From the NCBI GenBank assembly GCA_036824265.1, contig DAITAL010000030.1, forward strand, positions 1-13,851: 13,851 bases of DNA, given 5' to 3'. Position 1 is the stretch's first letter, and the number at the start of each line of letters is the position of its first letter. The position numbers were made by a program, and so were the translations under genes. A model generated the notes under the pieces. It had not been told where the DNA came from, searched no databases, and worked only from the letters and a program-made list of their open reading frames with translations. Below are positions 7,692-13,851 of the stretch, in pieces. Source of the stretch: JAAYZB01 sp937958685. Lineage in GTDB: Bacteria; Bacillota_I; Bacilli_A; Izemoplasmatales; Hujiaoplasmataceae.

Positions 7692-9209
7692 TTATCCGGT
7701 GACGCCGAGCTTTTCCAAAACGGCGGTCCGGGCCGCTGTCAGTTCGGCGTTCGCCTTTTGGTTCCAGAACGTCTTGACGTCGGCGTAGTTCATTTCACCG
7801 GCCATGACCTGGTCAAAAACCTGTCCCAAAGTCGTCGTGGCGTTGAAAACGCCGGTCCAACGGGCTTTGATGTAACCGGGAACGTACTTGTTGGGTTCGA
7901 TGATGTAATTGTCGTATTCGACGACCTTGCGGAATTCGGTGAAGGTGTCATAGATGCCGAAGAAGGCATCGAGAAGATCCTCATCGGGTTGCAGGGGGGT
8001 CATATTCAGGGCGACAACGCCTTCAACGGTCGAGGAAATCTCGATCCGCTTCAGATAACCGGCCTTGCCGAAACTCATCCACTTGGCCAAAAGGTATGCG
8101 GCTTCGGGATTTTGGGTCGTCGAAGCCAGACACATCAGATCGAGGACGACCGGGATCTTGTGGGCCGTCGCCGTGCCGGGAGTGCCGATGAAATCGACCT
8201 CGAAACCAAGGTCGAGCATCGAACCGATGATCGGCGTGTATTCCCAGAAGGCAGCGAGCTGCGAGGTCTCCCAGGTCGCCGTCGTGCCGAAGGCGGCCAT
8301 CTTCTCATCGGCATCCAAGGCATCGAAGATCAGCGTCTTGTTGGTTTTGAGGCTGTTGTACATCGACAGGGTCGCTTCGAAGTCCGTCCCGTTCAGATGC
8401 AGACCGGTGCCGTCGTATGTGAACCAGCCCAGATCCTGATTGAGTTGGGCCGGGAACCATTCGAGCAGGCGGCTGATGCCGCTGATGCCGGCGATGCCGT
8501 TGCCGGTCGTGACATTCTGATTGGCGATGTCCGCGACCTTGGCGGTGAACTCGTCCCAGGTGTCCTCAAAGGCCGGGATGTCGGCATTCAGATCGTCGAA
8601 GAGGGTTTTGTTGATGTAGTAGCCGAAGTAGTAGACCGCGTAGGGAATCGCCATGATCTTGCCGCCGAAATTGGGGGCGTTGCGCAGATCGGAGGCAACA
8701 TTGAGGTATTCCGGGTCCGCGGTGACGAGACTCGTCACATCGAGCGACCAGTCGTTCATGATCGTCGTCTCCACCGAATCGGTGAAATAGACATCGGGAA
8801 GCGTGCCCCTCGCGGCGTTTGCGCCCAGGAATTCGTTCCAGTTCTGATCGACCTCACCGGTGCCGTCAGGGCTCGGGACGCGCGGACGTTCGAGGATCTG
8901 GACCGTGATCCAGGGACATTCCTCGACGAACGCTTGCAACATCAAACGTTCCAGATTCGTCTGGCTGTCGATCGGCCCCAGATTCCAGGCCGCATACTTG
9001 ATCGTGACCGGAGCCGGCATCGTCGTCGTGGTGGTGACGGGCGAGGTGGCGGAGATCGTCGTCATTGTCGTACCGTCGGCGGTCGTCACCGTGGTGGTGG
9101 TTGCCGGCGCTTGCGTCGTGGTTGGCGCCGCGGTGGTCGTGTCCTCTTGACACGCCATCACGGTGAAAGCGATGATGGCCATGAGCATGATGCTGAGGAA
9201 TTTTTTCAT
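7692..9209 (-). CDS. Sugar ABC transporter substrate-binding lipoprotein
   Basis: 505 residues. The N-terminus MKKFLSIMLMAIIAFTVMAC is a lipoprotein signal peptide with the modified Cys at residue 20 (TVMAC lipobox). A Thr/Ala-rich tether (about 24-65) links the lipid anchor to a family 1 extracellular solute-binding fold. Supporting stretches include ITIKYAAWNLGP-like strand 1 (VTIKYAAWNLGP, 68-79), MAIPYAVYYFGYYINKTLFD (186-205, the typical 'ipy..y..yyNk.lf' region) and LLAKWMSFGK (the usual helix of this family). It should sit on the outer face of the membrane and deliver sugar to the two permeases encoded downstream. The ATG 9207-9209 is preceded by AAAGGAGAG. The gene lies 49 nt after the GH94 gene with no terminator between them, so it is probably co-transcribed from the promoter at 11.7 kb. 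A second, much larger binding protein follows. Which of the two feeds the permeases, or whether both do, cannot be told. Confidence 0.93.
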   Translation of the reverse strand: MKKFLSIMLMAIIAFTVMACQEDTTTAAPTTTQAPATTTTVTTADGTTMTTISATSPVTTTTTMPAPVTIKYAAWNLGPIDSQTNLERLMLQAFVEECPWITVQILERPRVPSPDGTGEVDQNWNEFLGANAARGTLPDVYFTDSVETTIMNDWSLDVTSLVTADPEYLNVASDLRNAPNFGGKIMAIPYAVYYFGYYINKTLFDDLNADIPAFEDTWDEFTAKVADIANQNVTTGNGIAGISGISRLLEWFPAQLNQDLGWFTYDGTGLHLNGTDFEATLSMYNSLKTNKTLIFDALDADEKMAAFGTTATWETSQLAAFWEYTPIIGSMLDLGFEVDFIGTPGTATAHKIPVVLDLMCLASTTQNPEAAYLLAKWMSFGKAGYLKRIEISSTVEGVVALNMTPLQPDEDLLDAFFGIYDTFTEFRKVVEYDNYIIEPNKYVPGYIKARWTGVFNATTTLGQVFDQVMAGEMNYADVKTFWNQKANAELTAARTAVLEKLGVTG

Positions 9210-9258
9210 AATTCTCTCCTTTTCCTATATGGATATTTTAACAAATCAGGTTGTGGAT

Positions 9259-11646
9259 TCAACGAAAGTTGACTTGGACGAGATGCTTCTTGCCGTCCCT
9301 GAAATCGGGGACGATGTTTCCCTCAAGGATGTTGCCGTCGACCGTGAGGGCAAAAGCGTCGCCGCGGGTGAATTCGAACACGTAGGTGGCGCCGCGGAAA
9401 CGGCGGGTATAGTCGAATCGCTGCCAATCGGCGGGGACGCAAGGAGCAACCTTCAAGCCGGCATACGTGGCGCTCACGCCGATGATGTCGCAAACGGCGA
9501 CCCGGTGCAACCACTGGGCGGAACCGGTGTACCAGCTCCAGCCGCCGCGTCCGAAATAAGGAGAAGCCGGACCGTCGGAGTTGCCGCAGGTCACGTAGGG
9601 TTCCGCCAGATAGCGGTCCGGATCCTTGGTCCGGTTGGGCGGACAAATGCCCTGGTAGGCCCGGTAGGCCAGTTCTGGTCTTCCCGCCTTGGCGAAGGCG
9701 GACACCGCCCAGGTCGCCGCATGGGTGTAGACACCGCCATTTTCCCTGAGGCCCGGGGCATAACGGGTGACATAGCCGATATCCGATCGCGGTTTGGAAA
9801 AAGCGGGATAATTGAGCAATGTGCCGTGGTCACGAAGCAGATGCTTCGTCATTGACTTGACCACCGGTTCCAGCCGTTCGGGGGTGATGAGCTCACCGAT
9901 GATCGCCCAGGCGTTGGGCATCAGGAAGATTTTCCCTTCCTCGCTGTCCTTGGTTCCCAGGATCTCTCCGGCATCGGTCGTTGCCATCCGATACCACTCG
10001 CCGTCCCAGCCATGGGCGTTGAAAGTCTCTTTGAGCAGGGCGGCTTTTTCCCGAAGCAATCGCGAGAACTCATGATCGCCGCGCGCTTCGGCATGGCGGG
10101 CGAACTGCTTGCAGACGATGAAGAGAAAACAGGACATCCAGAACGATTCGCCCCGCATGTCGGCGCCGACGGCCGACAAGCCGTCGTTCCAGTCGTGTGC
10201 GCCCATCAGGGGCACATCGCGCACCGAGAAGCGCGTCAGCGATTTTTGGATCGCCCGCTTGGCGTGTTCGTAGATCGTGGCCGAACCGCCATCGACGAAG
10301 GGCGCCTCTTCGTCAAGGAAACCGTAGTCGAGGGTTTCCTCGAGGTAAGCGTCCAAGATGAACGGCAGCCACAACAAATCATCCGAGCAATTGCCCCGCG
10401 GCCCCCAGCCCTGGAAAGTCACGAACCAGTGGTAGACGTCGCCTGCCTGGAATTGCTTGGCGGCGTGCATCGCCAATTGTTTCCTGGCGAGTTCCGGTTT
10501 GCCCTCCAAAAAGATCAGGCAGTCCTGCAACTGGTCGCGGAAACCGTAGCCTCCGGATGTTTGATAGTAGCCGGACTTGGCCCAGATCCTGCCGGAGATC
10601 GCCTGATACTTGGCAAAGGTGTTGGTCATGATGTTGAAGGCGTGATCCGGCGTATTCGCCTGATCGCCGCCCAAGAGTTCAGCCCAAAAGGCCTGGGTGG
10701 CGGCGAAAGCCCGCGCGGCGCCGGCCTCGTGGACAAACTCGCGGATCAGCGCATCCGGGTCTTCATAGATGGATTCGATCCCCGGGATCTCGTTTTTTCC
10801 CAGCGTCGTGCAGCCAAGACCAAAAACAAGCGTCTTCGCGGCTCCCGGAGCCAGGGTGATGGTATTGCGCAAAGCCGCCACCGGATCGACGAACCGGCCG
10901 GCGCGACCGGCGAGATCCGGATCAAGAAGCGCTTGTGGCGCGCTTTCATGACCGTACATCCCAAGAAAGCTCTCCTTGTCGGTATCGAAAGAAGTTGGCG
11001 CTTCGGAAACGGCAAAGAAGCCGGTGTAATCCCAATCGACGTTGTTGTGCAGCCCCTTCTTGTCGTTGAAGCCCCACAGGTATTTTTTCAGCTTGATGGC
11101 ATTGGTGGTCGTATCATAAGCGGTATCCATGAACAACTTGTGGAACTCCCGGTGCTCATCCGGATGGATTGCGGCTTCCCACTCCAGATAGCCGGTGAGA
11201 TCAAGTTTCTTGACATCGCGGGAACGGTTTTCCAATTTGATCTGCGCGAGTTCCAGCGGCGATCCGGGAACGACGAACAGCCTCAATTCGGAATAGATGC
11301 CCTCGACTTGGTATTCGAAGACGGAATAACCGACTCCGTGCCGCACCCGGAAATGCTCATAGGGTGTCCTTGTCGGCAGCCATGTGAGCGACCAGAAGTT
11401 GCCGGTTTCGCGGTTGCGCAAGTAGAAGTACTTGCCGTAATTGTCCTTGACGAGATCCTGATAGAGGCGGGTCAGCCGGTTTTGACCGGCATTGCCCCGC
11501 CAGGAACAGCCGCCACCCGTCTGCGACACCATCAAACTGTAATCACCGTTGGAAATCACGTTGACCCACGGCTTCGGTGTCTTCGGATCGGTGATGACGT
11601 ACTCCAGACCGTTTTCCGCAAAAAATCCGTATTTGTTCGCAAACAA
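9259..11646 (-). CDS. GH94 inverting beta-glycoside phosphorylase
   Basis: 795 residues, close to cellobiose- and chitobiose-phosphorylase length and shorter than 1,2-beta-oligoglucan phosphorylases (over 1000). No signal peptide is seen, so the enzyme is cytoplasmic. The N-terminal beta-sandwich begins YGFFAENGLEYVITDPKTP, with QNRLTRLYQDLVKDNYGKYF at about 55-74. The (alpha/alpha)6 catalytic region contains GYGFRDQLQD (366-375), the general-acid motif SDDLLWLP (421-428, catalytic Asp 422 or 423), MGAHDWNDG (481-489), GGVYTHAATW (637-646) and GWSWYTGSAQWLHR (702-715). GH94 enzymes split beta-linked glucosides with phosphate, giving a sugar 1-phosphate and a shortened sugar. The linkage acted on is not proven here. 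A cyclic-glucan/laminaribiose/chitobiose-type HWW.PP segment before the Asp is replaced by HWFVTFQGWGPRGN (406-419). The start is TTG 11644-11646, preceded by AAAGGGG at 11656-11662. It is the first gene after the LacI-controlled promoter. Confidence 0.93.
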   Translation of the reverse strand: MFANKYGFFAENGLEYVITDPKTPKPWVNVISNGDYSLMVSQTGGGCSWRGNAGQNRLTRLYQDLVKDNYGKYFYLRNRETGNFWSLTWLPTRTPYEHFRVRHGVGYSVFEYQVEGIYSELRLFVVPGSPLELAQIKLENRSRDVKKLDLTGYLEWEAAIHPDEHREFHKLFMDTAYDTTTNAIKLKKYLWGFNDKKGLHNNVDWDYTGFFAVSEAPTSFDTDKESFLGMYGHESAPQALLDPDLAGRAGRFVDPVAALRNTITLAPGAAKTLVFGLGCTTLGKNEIPGIESIYEDPDALIREFVHEAGAARAFAATQAFWAELLGGDQANTPDHAFNIMTNTFAKYQAISGRIWAKSGYYQTSGGYGFRDQLQDCLIFLEGKPELARKQLAMHAAKQFQAGDVYHWFVTFQGWGPRGNCSDDLLWLPFILDAYLEETLDYGFLDEEAPFVDGGSATIYEHAKRAIQKSLTRFSVRDVPLMGAHDWNDGLSAVGADMRGESFWMSCFLFIVCKQFARHAEARGDHEFSRLLREKAALLKETFNAHGWDGEWYRMATTDAGEILGTKDSEEGKIFLMPNAWAIIGELITPERLEPVVKSMTKHLLRDHGTLLNYPAFSKPRSDIGYVTRYAPGLRENGGVYTHAATWAVSAFAKAGRPELAYRAYQGICPPNRTKDPDRYLAEPYVTCGNSDGPASPYFGRGGWSWYTGSAQWLHRVAVCDIIGVSATYAGLKVAPCVPADWQRFDYTRRFRGATYVFEFTRGDAFALTVDGNILEGNIVPDFRDGKKHLVQVNFR

Positions 11647-11655
11647 GCCGATCTA

Positions 11656-11662
11656 CCCCTTT
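11656..11662 (-). promoter_or_regulatory. Ribosome binding site that decides the TTG start of the GH94 gene
   Basis: The minus strand reads AAAGGGG, 9 nt before TTG 11644-11646. No ATG or GTG lies at a suitable distance, and the protein from this TTG begins with the expected GH94 N-terminus, so the TTG start is well supported. The rare start codon may limit translation. Confidence 0.7.
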
Positions 11663-11678
11663 ATCGAAACGTTTCGAT
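11663..11678. promoter_or_regulatory. Perfect 16-bp palindromic LacI-family operator
   Basis: ATCGAAACGTTTCGAT is a perfect dyad with the central CG and GAAAC/GTTTC arms typical of LacI-family operators. It begins about +9 relative to the predicted transcription start (A near 11686) of the GH94 promoter and ends before the ribosome binding site. A repressor there would block initiation or clearance. The obvious candidate is the LacI-family protein encoded directly upstream (11770-12729). The match between protein and site is inferred from adjacency. Confidence 0.85.
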
Positions 11679-11692
11679 GAATCTTTGCTTTC

Positions 11693-11721
11693 ATTATAGC
11701 ACACGAGATAGGCAAATACAA
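11693..11721 (-). promoter_or_regulatory. Sigma-A type promoter of the GH94/transport operon
   Basis: On the minus strand the -35 is TTGTAT (11716-11721) and the -10 is a perfect TATAAT (11693-11698) with a 17-bp spacer and an extended -10 TG (TGCTATAAT). The region is AT-rich compared with the flanking genes. The predicted start of transcription is near 11686, giving a leader of about 40 nt that carries the palindromic operator. This promoter should drive the GH94 gene and, with no terminator seen further down, the transporter and accessory genes. Confidence 0.88.
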
Positions 11722-11730
11722 GCGTTTACA
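11717..11730. promoter_or_regulatory. Imperfect dyad over the -35: possible cre or second LacI-type site
   Basis: The minus strand reads TGTAAACGCTTGTA. It has the central CG and TG.AA.CG.T pattern of a catabolite-responsive element, but lacks the conserved C near its 3' end and the leading A/T. Eight of 14 positions are symmetric. It overlaps the -35 hexamer, so a bound CcpA or LacI-type protein would exclude RNA polymerase. Its centre is 53 bp from the centre of the perfect palindrome. Confidence 0.4.
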
Positions 11731-11742
11731 CAGTAAAAAATG

Positions 11743-11771
11743 CAAAAAGAAAACCAACTGAATAGTTGGTT
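11743..11771 (-). terminator. Intrinsic terminator after the LacI-family gene
   Basis: The minus strand forms an 8-bp perfect stem, AACCAACT/AGTTGGTT, with an ATTC loop (11752-11771), followed by TTCTTTTTGC and further T-rich sequence. The first bases of the stem are the last two of the repressor's TAA stop (11770-11772). The stem is not GC-rich, so read-through into the GH94 operon is possible. Confidence 0.65.
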
Positions 11772-12729
11772 AAAACGAGTCGCGGATGATGATGCTTCCC
11801 GGTTGCCGGTGAAGTCTGACTGGCTGGCCTCTGAGCAGCGCCAGCGTCGTGGCGGCAATCTCCGTGCCCCAGGCGAAATAGTCGATCTTGACGGTGGATA
11901 GTTGCGGGCGGATATAGACCGACAGCTCGATGTCGTCGAAACCGGAAACGCCGAAATCGCCGGGAACCCGGTAACCTGCCGATCCCAGCGCCTCGATGAT
12001 CCCGATCGCCATCTCATCATTGGCGCAGACGAACATCTCCGGCAGATTCTTGCCGGAGGCAAGCAAAGTTTCGGCGATCGCCACCCCCGAAGCCTTCGTG
12101 AAATTTCCGAAGTGTTCCGAGTGGGTCTCGATATTCGCCTTGCGCATTGTCTTGGCGAAGCCCTTGTAGCGCTCGCTGTCGTCATGGGACTCCCGCACGC
12201 CGTGGACATAGGCGATCTTTTGGTAGCCTTCGTTGATGATCGCCATCGTCATCTCGCTCATCGCCCGTTGGTTGTCGATCGTGAGCGGGAAGATGTTCGT
12301 CTCATCGAGATCGCGGTCCAAGACAACGATCGGGCGGAAGTTCTTGGCGATCTTCCGCAGGCTGTCGTCGCTGATGCGGATATCGGTGATGATCGCGCCG
12401 TCCGCCGAACGCTCCTTGAGCAGATTCTCCGAGGAGGTCCCGGTGGAGACGATCATCGTGTAGTTCGATTTCGTCAGCTCATGGTGGATGCCGTCCAAGA
12501 GATTATGGTAGACCGGACCGCCGAAATCGGCGATCGCAACCAAAACCGTCTGGGTCGTGCGTTTTTTGAGATTACGCGCCGCGGCGCTCGGAAAGTAACC
12601 GATCTCCTGCGCGATCTGCCGGATCACCGCCGCCGTTTTCTCCGGGATTCGGGGATCGCCATTCAACGAATACGAGACCGTGGAAATCGAGACTTTGGCC
12701 GCTTTCGCGACATCCTTGATCGTAGCCAT
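11770..12729 (-). CDS. LacI-family transcriptional regulator
   Basis: 319 residues, slightly short of the usual 330-340. The N-terminal helix-turn-helix is classic: IKDVAKAAKVSISTVSYSLNG (residues 4-24, recognition helix around ISTVSYSLN), followed by IGYFPSAAARNLKKRTTQTV (43-62), which holds the hinge helix. The rest is a periplasmic-binding-protein-like sensor domain with VCANDEMAIGIIEALGSAGY, VSGFDDIE and a final AATTLALLRGQP region, all typical of sugar-binding LacI regulators. It probably represses the GH94/transport operon through the perfect palindrome at 11663-11678 and releases DNA on binding the imported sugar or a derivative (inference). The gene starts 4 nt after the stop of the PF10091 hydrolase gene, so the two are co-transcribed. 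No operator for its own promoter is in the window. The start is ATG 12727-12729, with a modest upstream site (AAAGAAGTGAT). Confidence 0.95.
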   Translation of the reverse strand: MATIKDVAKAAKVSISTVSYSLNGDPRIPEKTAAVIRQIAQEIGYFPSAAARNLKKRTTQTVLVAIADFGGPVYHNLLDGIHHELTKSNYTMIVSTGTSSENLLKERSADGAIITDIRISDDSLRKIAKNFRPIVVLDRDLDETNIFPLTIDNQRAMSEMTMAIINEGYQKIAYVHGVRESHDDSERYKGFAKTMRKANIETHSEHFGNFTKASGVAIAETLLASGKNLPEMFVCANDEMAIGIIEALGSAGYRVPGDFGVSGFDDIELSVYIRPQLSTVKIDYFAWGTEIAATTLALLRGQPVRLHRQPGSIIIRDSF

Positions 12730-12733
12730 GCCA

Positions 12734-13851
12734 TCACTTCTTTCGGGAAAAGCCGAGTTTTTTCACCGCGGTTTGGATCAGTGGGTGCGCCATGTAGTGT
12801 TTCCAGGTCGTTCCATAGAAATGGTTGTCGATCATCAGCGCGGAAATGCCCTTGTCGATGCCGATATAGCGGGAAGAGATCCACAATCTGCCATCCTCGA
12901 TGGCGATGCTGTCCTTGAAACCGTATTCGCCGAAGACATCCGGGTTGAGATGATAGAACGCTTCGACAGCCGGAATCACGATCTCCGGCGCGTATGGTAG
13001 CGACCCGAGCGGTCCAGAGGGCGGGATCGCGCCATAAAAATGACCGTCGGGATGGTTGGGATTGTCTGTCGGAGCGACGCCCTGGCCTCGGTAGCCCTTC
13101 GGTGTGAGACAGGAAGACACACCCCAGATCTTCTCCGAAAGCAACGGGTATTCGCGGTGGTGGTCAATGCACCACTGACGATTGCCATAGGTCGCCAGAC
13201 GGGTGTTTTCCGCCCAGTCGAACCCATCGATATCGCGATATTTGCCAAAGTCGAGCCACGCGTGCGAATACTGGTAGACGAACAGGGCGTTGCCCGGTGA
13301 ATAGACATATTCATAATCACCGTAGCGCCCAAGGTTGCGGCTGAAGCCGGCAAAGAGCGCCCGTGCCAACCTTTCGGAGACCGAGGGCGCGCCAGCGGCC
13401 AACGCATACAGCGACAGCTGCTCGGCCATCATGTCCCATTGCCAGATCCACGGATCGGCGCTGGCCTGCCGGTAGTCGCCGCCCTCGACGGGATTATAGG
13501 CCATCCGGAACAGGGTCCGGCCGTTCTTTTCAAAGATGAAGGCGTGCCAGTTGACCCGCTCATAGATTTCCATGAAGATACCGTGGAGCTCCTGGTCAGC
13601 GAAATAGGCGTCGGCGGTCACCGCGCCATTGAGAAAGATCGCCGTGTCGATCGTGGAATACTCGCAGCCCGGTTTCGCAGCTCCGGTGGCCAGATCGACG
13701 AAATGCATGAAAAAGCCCTGATAGTGGGGGACCCGGTCGCGAAAGGTGAGAAACGTCAGCCTGGCGGCCCTCAAGGCCGTCTGGCGATCGATGAATCCGC
13801 GCTCCACACCGATGACCAAGGTCGACAATCCGAAACCGACAGACGCAATCG
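12734..13851 (-). CDS. PF10091 'glycoamylase'-fold glycoside hydrolase (GH144-like), 5' end outside the window
   Basis: Partial: 372 codons are visible and the frame stays open to the right edge. The TTG at 13826-13828 is not the start, because the preceding in-frame codons read ASVGFG and complete a conserved family stretch (ASVGFGLSTLVIGVERGFI). Other family features are EYSTIDTAIFLNGAVTADAYF, YERVNWHAFIF, a WD....E segment (WQWDMMAEQLSLYALAAGAP), LFVYQYSHAWLDF, ENTRLATYGNRQWCID, IWGVSSC, GSLPYAPEIVIPA, YGFKDSI and IGIDKGISALMIDNH. Characterised bacterial members (GH144 endo-beta-1,2-glucanase, the GH189 domain of cyclic beta-1,2-glucan synthase) act on beta-1,2-glucan through acidic residues in an (alpha/alpha)6 barrel. 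The exact family of this protein and its location cannot be fixed without the N-terminus, where a signal peptide would be. It is co-transcribed with the LacI gene (4-nt gap). No obvious GT or GH94 domain is fused at its C-terminus, so it is not a cyclic glucan synthase. Confidence 0.85.
   Translation of the reverse strand, partial: IASVGFGLSTLVIGVERGFIDRQTALRAARLTFLTFRDRVPHYQGFFMHFVDLATGAAKPGCEYSTIDTAIFLNGAVTADAYFADQELHGIFMEIYERVNWHAFIFEKNGRTLFRMAYNPVEGGDYRQASADPWIWQWDMMAEQLSLYALAAGAPSVSERLARALFAGFSRNLGRYGDYEYVYSPGNALFVYQYSHAWLDFGKYRDIDGFDWAENTRLATYGNRQWCIDHHREYPLLSEKIWGVSSCLTPKGYRGQGVAPTDNPNHPDGHFYGAIPPSGPLGSLPYAPEIVIPAVEAFYHLNPDVFGEYGFKDSIAIEDGRLWISSRYIGIDKGISALMIDNHFYGTTWKHYMAHPLIQTAVKKLGFSRKK

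Noticed and set aside
7671..9272. Plus-strand open frame (533 codons) opposite the binding lipoprotein
   Set aside because: Low-complexity antisense translation with no domain and no plausible upstream site. The minus-strand lipoprotein explains the region fully.
9259..9272. Short inverted repeat TCAAC-GAAA-GTTGA at the end of the GH94 gene
   Set aside because: The stem is only 5 bp and no T-run follows on the minus strand, so it is not a convincing terminator between GH94 and the transport genes.
10012..11736. Plus-strand open frame (574 codons) opposite the GH94 gene
   Set aside because: It is the antisense shadow of a clearly conserved GH94 frame and has no family features.
13826..13828. 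TTG as the start of the PF10091 hydrolase
   Set aside because: The conserved family sequence continues upstream in frame to the window edge, so the gene is truncated by the window rather than starting here.
1..13851. CRISPR array, tRNA/rRNA, insertion sequence, or riboswitch
   Set aside because: No regularly spaced repeats, RNA-gene signatures, transposase or inverted terminal repeats were seen. The only non-coding gap over 100 bases (11647-11769) is explained by the promoter, operator and terminator.

Overview
The window looks like one sugar-utilisation gene cluster from a Gram-positive-type bacterium, most likely Bacillota. All nine recognisable genes lie on the minus strand, so the cluster reads from right to left. 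The grounds for this assignment are: a canonical Bacillus-type ribosome binding site (AAGGAGGTGAT at 856-866); GTG and TTG starts supported by good Shine-Dalgarno sequences; a lipobox-bearing solute-binding lipoprotein with a Thr-rich tether; a LacI-family regulator; and ABC sugar-import permeases with no ATPase gene beside them. TGA is used as a stop, so the standard code applies. The DNA is fairly GC-rich, which leaves long spurious open frames on the opposite strand. A finer placement (a Bacilli or Acholeplasma-relative lineage is possible) is a guess from the style of the lipoprotein linker and the gene neighbourhood.

Layout in the direction of transcription. (1) 13851-12734: a glycoside hydrolase of the PF10091 'glycoamylase' fold (GH144 and related families), cut by the right edge. 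(2) 12729-11770: a LacI-family repressor, 4 nt downstream. An intrinsic terminator then follows, whose stem swallows the repressor's stop codon. (3) 11721-11647: a strong sigma-A promoter with extended -10, a perfect 16-bp LacI-type palindrome just downstream of the predicted start of transcription, and a second imperfect dyad over the -35. (4) 11646-9259: a GH94 inverting disaccharide/oligosaccharide phosphorylase with a TTG start. (5) 9209-7692: a solute-binding lipoprotein. (6) 7647-4714: a giant second solute-binding protein with two duplicated N-terminal beta-rich modules. (7) 4717-3779 and 3782-2886: two MalF/MalG-type permeases. (8) 2873-837: a membrane protein joining an extracytoplasmic NHL beta-propeller, a TPR-like stretch and a Yip1-type membrane domain. 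(9) 850-1: a DUF5696-type protein, cut by the left edge.

How they may work together (inference): an oligosaccharide produced from a beta-glucan is captured by one or both binding proteins and imported through the permease pair, driven by a shared ATPase encoded elsewhere. In the cytoplasm it is split by phosphorolysis, and the LacI protein senses the sugar and controls the promoter at 11.7 kb. Characterised bacterial PF10091 enzymes act on beta-1,2-glucan, and GH94 includes 1,2-beta-oligoglucan phosphorylase, so beta-1,2-glucan or sophoro-oligosaccharides are the leading substrate hypothesis. The last two genes and the N-terminal half of the large binding protein have no known function. They are tightly coupled to the importer by start/stop overlaps and are the best candidates for an undescribed accessory system.
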